Assembly (NCBI GenBank): GCA_963971305.1
Contig: OZ020304.1
Coordinates: 18,706,103 to 18,770,102 of the forward strand
Direction: 5' to 3'
Origin: Arcuatula senhousia
Taxonomy: Eukaryota; Mollusca; Bivalvia; Mytilida; Mytilidae
Length of the DNA stretch: 64,000 nt
In this document: positions 56,332 through 64,000 of the stretch, in pieces
Numbering within the stretch: the first letter of the stretch is position 1
How the letters are laid out: every line of letters starts with the position of its first letter
The notes under the pieces: model-generated
The model's database searches: none
The model's input: the letters and a program-made list of their open reading frames with translations, nothing else
Told to the model about the DNA's origin: nothing
Program-made: the position numbers and the translations under genes

Positions 56332-57796
56332 ATGGCCCTGTCACACTATAACGTTTAAGCCAACATGTGGCGACGTTTTAGAATATATTTTCAACACGCT
56401 GGTGTGCGTTGCATAAGTTTTGTACACGTTATGAACACGCTACAAACATGTTAGCGAACGTCAGCATGCGTTGGTGATGGCCGAGTGCGTCGCAAATTTT
56501 TCAACATGCTTAAAATTTCTGATGTTCGCCAACGTGTTAGAAATAAATTATTCGAACGCTAGGCATAAGTTAGAAGGACGTTATACACACGCTGATGTAC
56601 GCTACGTGGTCGTTGTGCGCAGGTTGAAATGCGTTTGACGAACGCTAAGCTAAATGGAAACAAACGTGTCTAGCGATAATGCAGGGCACGTCTAGCGTCA
56701 GTCTAACGACCAAGAAAACTATTCAACGTCTTTAAAACGTGTACAGAGCGCACAGAGCATCAATGTAACGAACGAGTAGCGTATCAACCCCAGAATGTTA
56801 TAAGTTAGATTGAATTACAAGGGGGAAAGTCAATTTTAAAAGCTTCAAATACTAATTCAAACCTAAAAAAATCTTTTTACAAATAAAACAATGAACAAAG
56901 CCAAAAAAATCTTGAATATAACAAAGATGACTAGATGGTCTGGAATCGAAAGTAATTCTTGCAAATTGTAATACACCTGTCGTGTTTTCGGAGGATGTCT
57001 TTTTGGTAGAAAAATACTCAAATACAACGAGTAACGACAGTCTAACTTCAATACTCATTTGAAATAATGTGTTTTTTAAATATTCAATAAGCACACGTGT
57101 TTTTCTCTATTAAGGACATCTGTCATGCTGTCTGCGATCATTTAGGATTAGTCAAGTGCTATAAAAAGGATGCTAGACAAAATCTACAGACCGATATTTC
57201 TTACATGTGTATACTCATTTGAGATTTTGAGAGTTTGTTAACAAGCGCATGCATTTTTGACATATCAAAATATAAAATCTACACTATATTTTATTCTTTT
57301 AGACTGAGTGCAAAAATCCTCACTATTGGTTAAAATACGGCTTTAGAATAATTATACATTCATCTTACCAGAACGCTGAAAACCAATATCTTTATAACGA
57401 AACTAAATTTCTATAATTATTAATTAATCCAGCAATACATTTAAGCCTAATAATAGATCTATTTGGGCTATTATGAAATAATGCTAAAGAAATTTACAGA
57501 AATCCTAGGTCTCCCCACCGAGAGAAAAAAATTATAAGTTAGACTAACGCTATGAATGCCTTCTGCAGTCGTTACGCATGCGCTAGGCAAACGTCAAGTA
57601 CGTCGGACAAACGCTATAGATAAGTTTTGAATAAGTTTGTCGTGAGTTGCAGGTAGTTAGTCTGAAGCTTTGTGGTTGTTCACAGAGATATTTTTTGAAA
57701 CTTTTTACAGCGACTGCCAACGTGTTCCAACGTTTTAGAAAATTATTTGAACGTTCGGCACACGTTGGCTAAAACGTTTTAGTGTGACAGGGCCAT
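56332..57796. mobile_element. TIR DNA transposon, non-autonomous, TA flanks
   Basis: The left end ATGGCCCTGTCACACT is followed by ATAACGTTTAAGCCAAC. The right end is the inverse: GTTGGCTAAAACGTTTTAGT, then GTGACAGGGCCAT. It is flanked by TA on both sides (56330-56331 and 57797-57798). It is 1465 bp. Both outer segments of about 250-450 bp are dense in ACGTT, ACGCT and AACG words, while the core is AT-rich. No transposase ORF is present. It sits in the last P450 intron. Confidence 0.88.
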
Positions 57797-58700
57797 TATA
57801 GAAAGTAAAGCAAAAGAAGGATGAAAGTTTTACACAAACAAATAATCAGTAATAAATCAATAAATATATATAACATTGTCATGTACTGTGTTGTATCGAA
57901 AGTAATAGTATCATTGAGATATTCTTCAGTACGTATTGTACTGCAAATGGTACTGCAAAACTATGAGCATTAACCATTAGTCTCCGATGACTTTCATTTC
58001 AGTTTTTTTTTAATTATTATGTTTGGCTTTTTTTTATAAAAGCTGTGTCATGACATTTTTATCTACACCCAAGTATTTGGTAAGATTAGGGCAAGTGACA
58101 CATTGTAATTTAAAATAAAACTGTTTGCTTTTCTGTGGCACATATAAATGACCTTTGGCAAATAGAAAATATTAAGCTTTGATACGACCGCAACATGTAA
58201 GTTTTAGGCGACACATGGATAGTCAATTGCTCTGGACAAACACAACCCATGGTGGACTGACAAAGTTCTTTAACACATGCAGCCTTCGGTGGACTTTCAC
58301 CCACATTTCACAACAATCATTTTTTTTTAATAGCAGACCAAGATAAATTACAATTACAAAAATATTACCCCTTTCGGCCCCTTATTAAGGGTATCTGCTA
58401 TCTTTCATTTTTGCCCCTTTTGGTCCTTAATGGGAATTCGAGGGAGGGGAGTGTCACTAAATTAATCCTCAATTTTGAAAAATTCACTTTTCGACAAGAA
58501 TAAGTCAACAACAAAATTAGAAATCATTGTATGGAAAAGAAGTTCATAGTCTTATTTCATAGCAATCGGATAACTAGAACTAAATATATAAAGTTATTGT
58601 GGGAACACTTAAGTTAACAGACAATGATGACAACAGCTTCATACCATAATGCATCCACAATTTTTTTGTAATTGTATAATTATATAAATATTGTACTTAC
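57797..58700 (-). other. CYP46A1: P450 intron, no gene seen
   Basis: AT-rich intron sequence between the heme-binding exon and the TIR element. A small palindromic stretch near 58375-58440 (TTTCGGCCCC...GCCCCTTTTGGTCC) is the only structure noticed. Confidence 0.5.
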
Positions 58701-58770
58701 CATAGCAAAATCTTTCCCAATACAAGTCCTTGGTCCAAGAGTAAATGGGAAACATGTGTAGGACTCAACT
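58701..58770 (-). CDS. CYP46A1: P450 heme-binding exon
   Basis: On the minus strand the acceptor is GTTTTGTAG before 58770 and the donor is ATG|GTAAGT below 58701. The 70 nt run from phase 2 to phase 0. The peptide VESYTCFPFTLGPRTCIGKD continues FAM. FTLGPRTCIG is the P450 signature FxxGxRxCxG with the axial heme cysteine. Confidence 0.95.
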
Positions 58771-59244
58771 CTACAAAACAGAAACAGCATAACTTCAATA
58801 CTTTAAATGAATAAAATATTTTTTACAAATCATATCCAAACACTAGAATTTAAAACTAAATTAAGTATTAAGAATACATTTGTCCAATTTTATCAATTTA
58901 ATGATCATAACTCAACATGTTTTGTCAACATAAATCATCAGACTTTATAATAGGGACCTTTCACATAATATATTTATCATTTAAATTTATTGAATTTTAA
59001 ATGAAATCTTATTACAAAATAAGACATGACTGATTGCACGTTTTTCAGACAATTTTTATAGCAAAATTTCAAAATAATGTTTTAATGTTATGATTTTTTT
59101 CATCTCATTATTCATTATTTCTTTATTATAGCCAGAACTGTTAAAGAATTGCATGGAAAGAATTCAGATGGCAAATTCTCTCAACTTAGAGACAAAAGGG
59201 GGTAACCACACCCATTCGTCAAAAGTTCTTTCACATTTACTTAC

Positions 59245-59336
59245 TTATTTTCTGCATCTCTATTAAATCTGTCTGGATCAAACTTCAAAGGATCAGGGAA
59301 GAATTCCTCCAGTCGTGAACTCACAAAAGTACTCAG
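59245..59336 (-). CDS. CYP46A1: P450 exon: PERF region
   Basis: On the minus strand the acceptor is TTGTTTCAG before 59336 and the donor GTAAGT lies below 59245. The 92 nt run from phase 0 to phase 2. The peptide LSTFVSSRLEEFFPDPLKFD continues PDRFNRDAEN. FDPDRF is the PxRF motif that locks the K-helix ETLR. Confidence 0.93.
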
Positions 59337-59699
59337 CTGAAACAAAACAAAGGTACATATAAACATGAATCTAACTGTGAAGGGGGGAAAAACTCCTCCG
59401 GAGTTGAACTCACAAAAGTTCCAAGCTATATAACAAAATAAAAGATTTTTTGTTTGAGTAAATGATAAAATTCAAGATGGCAAAAAAACTTGGTTCAAAT
59501 AACAGATATAGCTTGCTGTTTTCCAGGACAGTGTTTTCTAGCATGCTTTAATTTGCAATGAACATAATTATATTTTTCCATACATCTCACTGTTTTGTAC
59601 TAACCTTTTTGAGCTTTTTCATTAGAATAATCACCAATTTTGTTTAACCACAAACCCCATTAGAAATTTTCTGTTACCATAGATAATTACATTTTCATC

Positions 59700-59911
59700 T
59701 ACTGTATAGCCATTTATATTCGTGGGGATAAAATTTCATAATTTAGAACACAAAACTGAATGGGTGGGAACAAATTTTCATGGATTTTCTATTTTGATAT
59801 ACACTGTTTAGATGAATATATTAAATTGGTGGTGATTTAGTTTGGTGGATTTTTCTGACCCATTAAATAAACGAAATTAAATCCTCCAAGAATATTTCTG
59901 CTTCTACAGTA
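59700..59911. repeat. Degenerate TACTGTGG-type MITE
   Basis: ACTGTATAGCCATTTATATTCGTGGGGAT at the left and TTCTGCTTCTACAGTA at the right, with ACAAATTTTCATGG between them. A diverged relative of the elements at 13054 and 22885. Confidence 0.45.
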
Positions 59912-59914
59912 GTG

Positions 59915-60091
59915 TCTCACCAGAACAATAGTATTAGCTGGTAATTTATAGCCCTGGATTTCTATATTTAGTATCTCACCAGAACAATAGTATTAGCTGG
60001 TAATTTATAGCCCTGGATTTCTATATTTAGTATCTCACCAGAACAATAGTATTAGCTGGTATTTTATAGCCCTGGATTTCCATGTCATTCT
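59915..60091 (-). repeat. Three-copy tandem repeat of P450 exon end plus donor
   Basis: A 59-bp unit occurs with repeat points at 59915, 59974 and 60033. On the minus strand it reads GAAATCCAGGGCTATAAA-T, then ACCAGCTAATACTATTGTTC, then TG|GTGAGATACTAAATATA. The first copy in the direction of transcription is the genuine exon end. The other two lie at the start of the following intron, each with a complete donor. Confidence 0.92.
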
Positions 60092-60234
60092 TGATTTGTC
60101 TAAAGGTACTCGCTCCTGGTGGATAGAGACGTAACGTCTCTTTGATCACATTCTCTAGGTAATTCATCTTGTTTGTATCCTCCATTGTAATGTAGTGCTT
60201 GTCTCCTACTATCTCAAGGACTTCATCTCTCAAC
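60039..60234 (-). CDS. CYP46A1: P450 exon: K-helix
   Basis: On the minus strand the acceptor is GCTCTTTAG before 60234, requiring phase 2 upstream, and the donor is CTG|GTGAGA below 60039, phase 0. The peptide LRDEVLEIVGDKHYITMED, then MNYLENVIKETLRLYPPGAS, includes ETLR of the K-helix, and the exon ends GYKIPANTIVL. It closely follows CYP46A1 ([30 protein letters not shown]). Confidence 0.95.
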
Positions 60235-60289
60235 CTAAAGAGCAAACAAGTGGACTTCAATGATAAGGATAGAAGATAAAGAGATGTGG

Positions 60290-60410
60290 AATTAGTGTTC
60301 GTGACACAACCAACATTAAAGAAACGGCAATTTAAAAAAATCACAATGGAAAACAGCCAGCAGTCTTCAACATGATCAGAGGTCACTGCTCGCCGTCTTG
60401 CATTGGCCCA
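60290..60410 (-). repeat. Short dispersed repeat (ATTCCACATCTC family)
   Basis: On the minus strand it reads AATGCAAGACGGCGAGCAGT, then GACCTCTGATCATGTTGAAG and GGTTGTGTCACGAACACTAA with TTCCACATCTCTTTATCTTC. It is the best-preserved copy and is directly comparable with 19852-19935. It extends the K-helix ORF artificially. Confidence 0.75.
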
Positions 60411-61323
60411 AGACTTAAAATACAATACATATGATTCTAACAAATCCTTTATTGTTTACCATATTACTGGTAATTTTTGCGAATTGGAATGAAATTCTGT
60501 GATTTTATTTTTGAAGTTCCCCATCGTTTTTACAGATAAGAATACAACAACATCAAACTTTTTTACGAGATTTTAAATTTATGAGACAAAAATTAAATGA
60601 CCTAAAAAAATTGTCAGTTAATTATGGTTTATCTGGATGGACATGTATTGTTTATCCCATACTATAGCTTAAAATACATCTGACATCCTTAATATAAATA
60701 ACAGAGCTTGATTAATTAAGATTAAATGTAAAATATTGTGAAACTCCATACTATTTTACACAAAAAACTTTGCAGCCATATATTGTAACTTGAAATCATT
60801 TTTGTCCGGATTCACTAAACTGTGCCATATTCAATCTCGTTTCCACCAATTGTCACAAATAAAAGTTTTATTTTTAAAATATTTGAAATATACTTGAAGG
60901 CACCAGTGGTTCATGTTTCATTAAGCCTGTAAAGCTTTTCTTTACATTATTTTTTTGAAATTCTAACTATCACTTTCACACATGTTAGTTAACACACATT
61001 CTTTACCTTTTCATACATTCTTTATTTTTCCACAAACATATCAGAGTAAAACTTAACAAACAAGCAGTGGTTTCCTGGCCTATAAAAATATAAATATATT
61101 TTAATGTTTATCATGCTTCATTGTATTTCTCCTATGTAATATAAAGATGAACGCTTTTACTATTTCACCATGACTATTTCACCTATTTCATCATAGATGG
61201 ATATTACACTATACTTGAAACAGAGTTAGGTGTAGCTTCAGTAAAGATTACCAATTCAGTTAAATAATCATTTGTTTACAGATCACCAACAAAACAGTAC
61301 ATTTGTTACTCCTTGGTATTTAC
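60411..61323 (-). other. CYP46A1: P450 intron where an I-helix exon would be expected
   Basis: AT-rich, with no frame that could encode the expected I-helix to J-helix segment between VAG and LRDEV on either strand. Confidence 0.5.
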
Positions 61324-61340
61324 CATTTCCCTTGGCCCTG
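61324..61340 (-). pseudogene. CYP46A1: Possible remnant of the P450 I-helix exon
   Basis: On the minus strand a good acceptor (TTTTTTTGCAG) is followed by CAGGGCCAAGGGAAATGG. Read after the preceding exon, this gives A-G-P-R-E-M-V-N-T and then a stop within a few codons. It resembles the expected I-helix start (AGQE-x-x-NT) with extra G residues. It might be an eroded exon or a sequence with base-call indels. The frame and the remaining ~20 residues are missing. Confidence 0.35.
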
Positions 61341-61598
61341 CTGCAAAAAAATAGAAGGAACCTCATGGATACAAAAGTGCTATTTTCCTCTTGACTAGTA
61401 AGCAAATGTATATATACACACAACTTTTTAAGATAATAGAAACAATACCTATATCTTTGAGCTGTTCATTTCATGATTCTTAAGTACTGAGAAAGTACTT
61501 TTAAAAACTCAAAAGAAATAAATTTTCATGAACTTATTGATACTGCTATTAACAAATAAACATTCTTTAGCCATCATAATAAATATTATTTATCTTAC

Positions 61599-61661
61599 CA
61601 GCAACAAAGAATGTGGTTATATCATCTAGTATGACCTCCTCGTCCACCTCTGGGTGATCAA
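61599..61661 (-). CDS. CYP46A1: P450 exon: start of I-helix
   Basis: On the minus strand the acceptor is CATTTCAG before 61661 and the donor is GCTG|GTAAGA below 61599. The 63 nt are phase 1 on both sides. The peptide DHPEVDEEVILDDITTFFVA ends one residue before the AGxET core of the oxygen-binding I-helix. It matches CYP46A1 LLDNFVTFFIAG. Confidence 0.9.
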
Positions 61662-61969
61662 CTGAAATGAAAAAAAGTTAGTAATTATATGTCTACATAC
61701 ATATTTTCATATGCTTTTCAAGAACAATATTATCATATATTCCTTTCTTGTCATCAAGGATACTGTAAATTTTTGGTTGCATTTTCATTGCGTTTTTGGT
61801 CAGATTTCACAGTGTGAAAATATAGCATGTCTGGTGAAGGTTAATCCAGAAAAGTGTTTCACACACAGTAAAATTTGTCTTTTGTATATTTATCACAGTC
61901 ATTTCAATATGTGGATCGTGTCTTTCTGGCACATATTCCATATTCTTTCGTTTTTAATATAATTTGGTG

Positions 61970-62170
61970 AATGACAGGTGGCGGCCAGCAGGCAGTGGGG
62001 TGTTTAGCCAGGGAAGAAATTTTTGTAACACTTTTTTCAGAAACTATTAATCACAGCCACTTGATATTTGGTATAAAGATCATGGTGGGGCCCCATAATA
62101 TGGGATTTGATTTCAGGTCTGTCAATCACCTACTTTGACAGAGTTTTTTTACACATTTTGCCCATTTTGA
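61970..62170 (+). repeat. GTGAAAAATCC-family unit
   Basis: GGGAAGAAATTTTTGTAACAC, CACAGCCACTTGATATTTGG and GGCCCCATAATATGGGATTT correspond to one unit of 25915-26490. It lies antisense in a P450 intron. Confidence 0.7.
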
Positions 62171-62412
62171 GACTGAAGCTCTATTAAGATAATTTTTACC
62201 AGTTCATACCCTGATGCAGATATGTTTAATGTTTCAAGATAATAGCATATTTTCTCCATGGAAAAGAAGCTCAATCTATAGGGTCACAGACTGATGAATA
62301 CACAAACAAACCTAACTTCTAAATGCCACTTTACTTTTCACTAATTTACAAGTTAAATCTGATCCAAACTCTGTACATTATTAAAATTCAAAACTTTACT
62401 TTTTTGACTTAC

Positions 62413-62569
62413 TTTTCATTTTGACCAAGTGATTTAGTATATCATCTGGTGTATAGTCCCCTCTCTCTATTGCTTCTCTTCTCTCATCAAAACATTTCTT
62501 AGAAAACACCCTCAGAAACCTGGCATGCTCAGCACATTCTTTTATGTATTCTTTCTTTGAGCTCCTGAA
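62413..62569 (-). CDS. CYP46A1: P450 exon: G-H helix region
   Basis: On the minus strand the acceptor is AATTTATTAG before 62569 and the donor is AAAA|GTAAGT below 62413. The 157 nt run from phase 0 to phase 1. The peptide FRSSKKEYIKECAEHARFLR continues VFSKKCFDERREAIERGD and ends DDILNHLVKMK, matching CYP46A1 (KQLREVRESIRFLRQV, RRREALKRGE, DILTQILK). Confidence 0.9.
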
Positions 62570-62698
62570 CTAATAAATTTGTATAAAACATAAATTAAAA
62601 TATTTGTAATTTTGGGATTTCTAAGTTGCTGCTGGTTTATACAGGTTGTGTCAATTATACTTATTCCACATCTAATTATCTTCCATGTATGAGAGATT

Positions 62699-62988
62699 CA
62701 GGGTTCCCACTATTTTTTGGACACAAAATTCAAGGGTTTTTCAAGGACTTTTCAAGGGTATTGAGGTCATTTTCAAGGCTTAAAATAGTCTGCAAAAATT
62801 TTAAAAAATCCAATATTTTTCAGCCTTTTTTTATCAAATGGTCAACAAATCTGCATATTACAAAATTCAAGGGTTTTTCAAGGATATTTGATAAAAATTC
62901 AAGTATTGTTCCAGGTTTTTTAACATTGAAATGAAATTCAACGACTTTTCCAGGTTTCCTTAAATTCAAGGACGGCTTGAGAACCCTG
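62699..62988. mobile_element. hAT-like MITE (CAGGGTTC termini)
   Basis: It begins CAGGGTTCCCACTATTTTTT and ends GGCTTGAGAACCCTG. AATTCAAGGGTTTTTCAAGG-type words occur on both arms. GAGATT occurs just outside each end and may be part of an 8-bp duplication. It is 290 bp and non-coding. It is inserted beside a fragment of the ATTCCACATCTC family. Confidence 0.75.
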
Positions 62989-63705
62989 GAGATTCCTTCT
63001 TTCACTTCTTCTAAGTTTTTTTTATTACTTTAGTATTTTAAATTTTTGCTACAAAATCTCTGGGTTTTGAATTTGCATTTGATAGATGTTTGCCTGGCAT
63101 ATTGTAGTTTACAGTACAAAACAAGTAGTACGTTAGATCATCTTTAAAAAAATTAAAACTTTTACTCAAGTAAATATTCATGGAATAACATTTTTCATCG
63201 TGTGGCAGCCATTCAAATGTCTCACCAGGTTTTATACACGGGTTGCTCATTTGCGGGATCGGTCACTATTTTAGCCAAATGAGGAGGAACTGGTAAAATA
63301 ACTGGTTCCAACCCGCTAATGGACTAAGAAAGTAGGGTTGGAAATGTTGTCTGTGGGTTTATTTGTCAATTGCAAATGATTTTTACCCATATATTGAATA
63401 ATTACAGAAGAATCGTTGATAAAAAATGCTGTTCCCTTTGTCCCATGTTGAATGACTTCGTTTTTCCTCCCCGAGACACCTGATGACCTCGCGTAAATGA
63501 TGAGTCAAATCTGGAACGGAAACATTGTGTAACCCATGTATTGTGGCCACATCAAAATCACAAATATAGCTTTTTTTTCTTCATAGATTGATATAAGAAC
63601 AAAACGTATTTGTTCAAGTTATTCTTAGTTTGTTATTTTTATGTTTTATTTCACAGACTTAAAATACTTAACCATGGGATAAGGCTATTAACAAATTTTT
63701 CTTAC
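62989..63705 (-). other. CYP46A1: P450 intron, no gene seen
   Basis: AT-rich; the short ORF at 63038-63250 has no recognisable similarity. No further exon is required here, since the flanking exons join in phase 0. Confidence 0.5.
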
Positions 63706-63825
63706 CTTCATAAAAGGATCCTTCATCTGGGCTGACAATCCCTTGAAACAAGCCAGTATAGCAGTAGAAAACTCTGATTTTTCTGTTCTATCTATCACAT
63801 TGTTCATCTCCATACCAAAAGCTAT
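63706..63825 (-). CDS. CYP46A1: P450 exon: F-G region, first exon in window
   Basis: On the minus strand the acceptor is GCATTGTCAG before 63825 and the donor is AAG|GTAAGA below 63706. The 120 nt are phase 0 on both sides. The peptide IAFGMEMNNVIDRTEKSEFS, then TAILACFKGLSAQMKDPF, matches the CYP46A1 segment AFGMET...LSQAVKLMLEGI. Earlier exons lie beyond 64000. Confidence 0.9.
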
Positions 63826-63929
63826 CTGACAATGCACGATATAAATAGAAAAGTTATCATTTCATGCTAAATAGTTTCCAAATTTACATCATTAATAGAT
63901 CTGTCAAAGTCAAAATTGTCCCGATTTCA

Positions 63930-64000
63930 TTTAACAGAAAGTAGGTAAATTACAGACCTGTTATCAAATCCGACATTATGGGATCCCACTCTGGTGTGGT
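63930..64000 (-). repeat. GTGAAAAATCC-family fragment, cut by window end
   Basis: On the minus strand it reads GAGTGGGATCCCATAATGTC, then CAGGTCTGTAATTTACCTAC, corresponding to the unit of 25915-26490. It continues past the window. Confidence 0.65.

Larger units (their letters stand above)
55933..63825 (-). other. CYP46A1: CYP46A1-like cytochrome P450 gene, 5' end outside window
   Basis: Seven exons on the minus strand translate into the C-terminal two thirds of a P450. The closest family I recognise is CYP46 (cholesterol 24-hydroxylase): AFGME, IRFLR-like ARFLRVF, RREA-ERG, D-TTFFVAG, KETLRLYPP, PANTIVL, DPL-FDPDRF, FTLGPRTCIGKDFAM and EEATTLKPKGG-VCTL. The enzyme is ER-membrane-bound and uses heme and P450 reductase. 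The N-terminal anchor lies beyond 64000. All junction phases agree except across the I-helix, where an exon of about 80 nt (after DDITTFFVAG, before LRDEVLE) is missing or unrecognisable. Confidence 0.88.

Noticed and set aside
60240..60443. N-terminal extension of the K-helix P450 ORF
   Set aside because: The extra residues come from a dispersed repeat also found at 19852-19935; the true acceptor is at 60235-60236.

Overview
The window is eukaryotic nuclear DNA. It is AT-rich, with short exons, long introns and consensus GT-AG splice sites, and it is dense in interspersed repeats. The repeat types point to a bivalve mollusc, possibly a mussel: elements with CCGTC-rich heads and internal tandem units, a tRNA-derived SINE whose central domain resembles the bivalve RUDI type, and many small TIR elements. 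The species assignment is inference from the repeats and from the divergence of the genes.

Positions 2925-36751 (+ strand) hold the 3' two thirds of one large gene, an alpha-neurexin. The readable exons give, in order: second half of LNS2, LNS3 with EGF2, LNS4, LNS5, EGF3, LNS6, a long stalk, a transmembrane helix and a short cytoplasmic tail with a PDZ-ligand end (EWYV). Every exon junction I propose is phase-consistent. The 5' part of the gene lies outside the window. The locus has several likely alternative-splicing devices: a 48-nt cassette at the position of vertebrate splice site 4; a 534-nt phase 0/0 stalk exon with a furin-like RSKR site; an alternative last exon whose hydrophobic end looks like a GPI-anchor signal; and two in-frame alternative donors on the conserved stalk exon.

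Positions 36752-48614 hold the probable neurexin 3' UTR followed by intergenic DNA full of repeats, several of them nested. Positions 48615-55880 are a tandem-repeat element interrupted by a full-length, apparently intact non-LTR retrotransposon of L1/Tx1 type (49304-55468). It has a 12-bp target-site duplication, intact ORF1 and ORF2, and an L1-like AAGATGGCC motif at its 5' end.

Positions 55933-63825 (- strand) hold the 3' half of a cytochrome P450 resembling CYP46A1 (cholesterol 24-hydroxylase). Its heme-binding, K-helix and C-terminal exons are clear. The exon for the I-helix oxygen-activation motif could not be found intact.

The most unusual structure is at 7670-9223. The last 133 nt of the neurexin LNS3/EGF2 exon, together with its 5' splice site, is repeated ten times in tandem (158-bp period), and every copy keeps an open EGF frame. 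The P450 gene shows the same kind of event on a smaller scale: an exon 3' end plus donor, three copies, 59-bp period at 59915-60091. Four elements flanked by TTAA and several element-in-element insertions make the repeat history partly datable.
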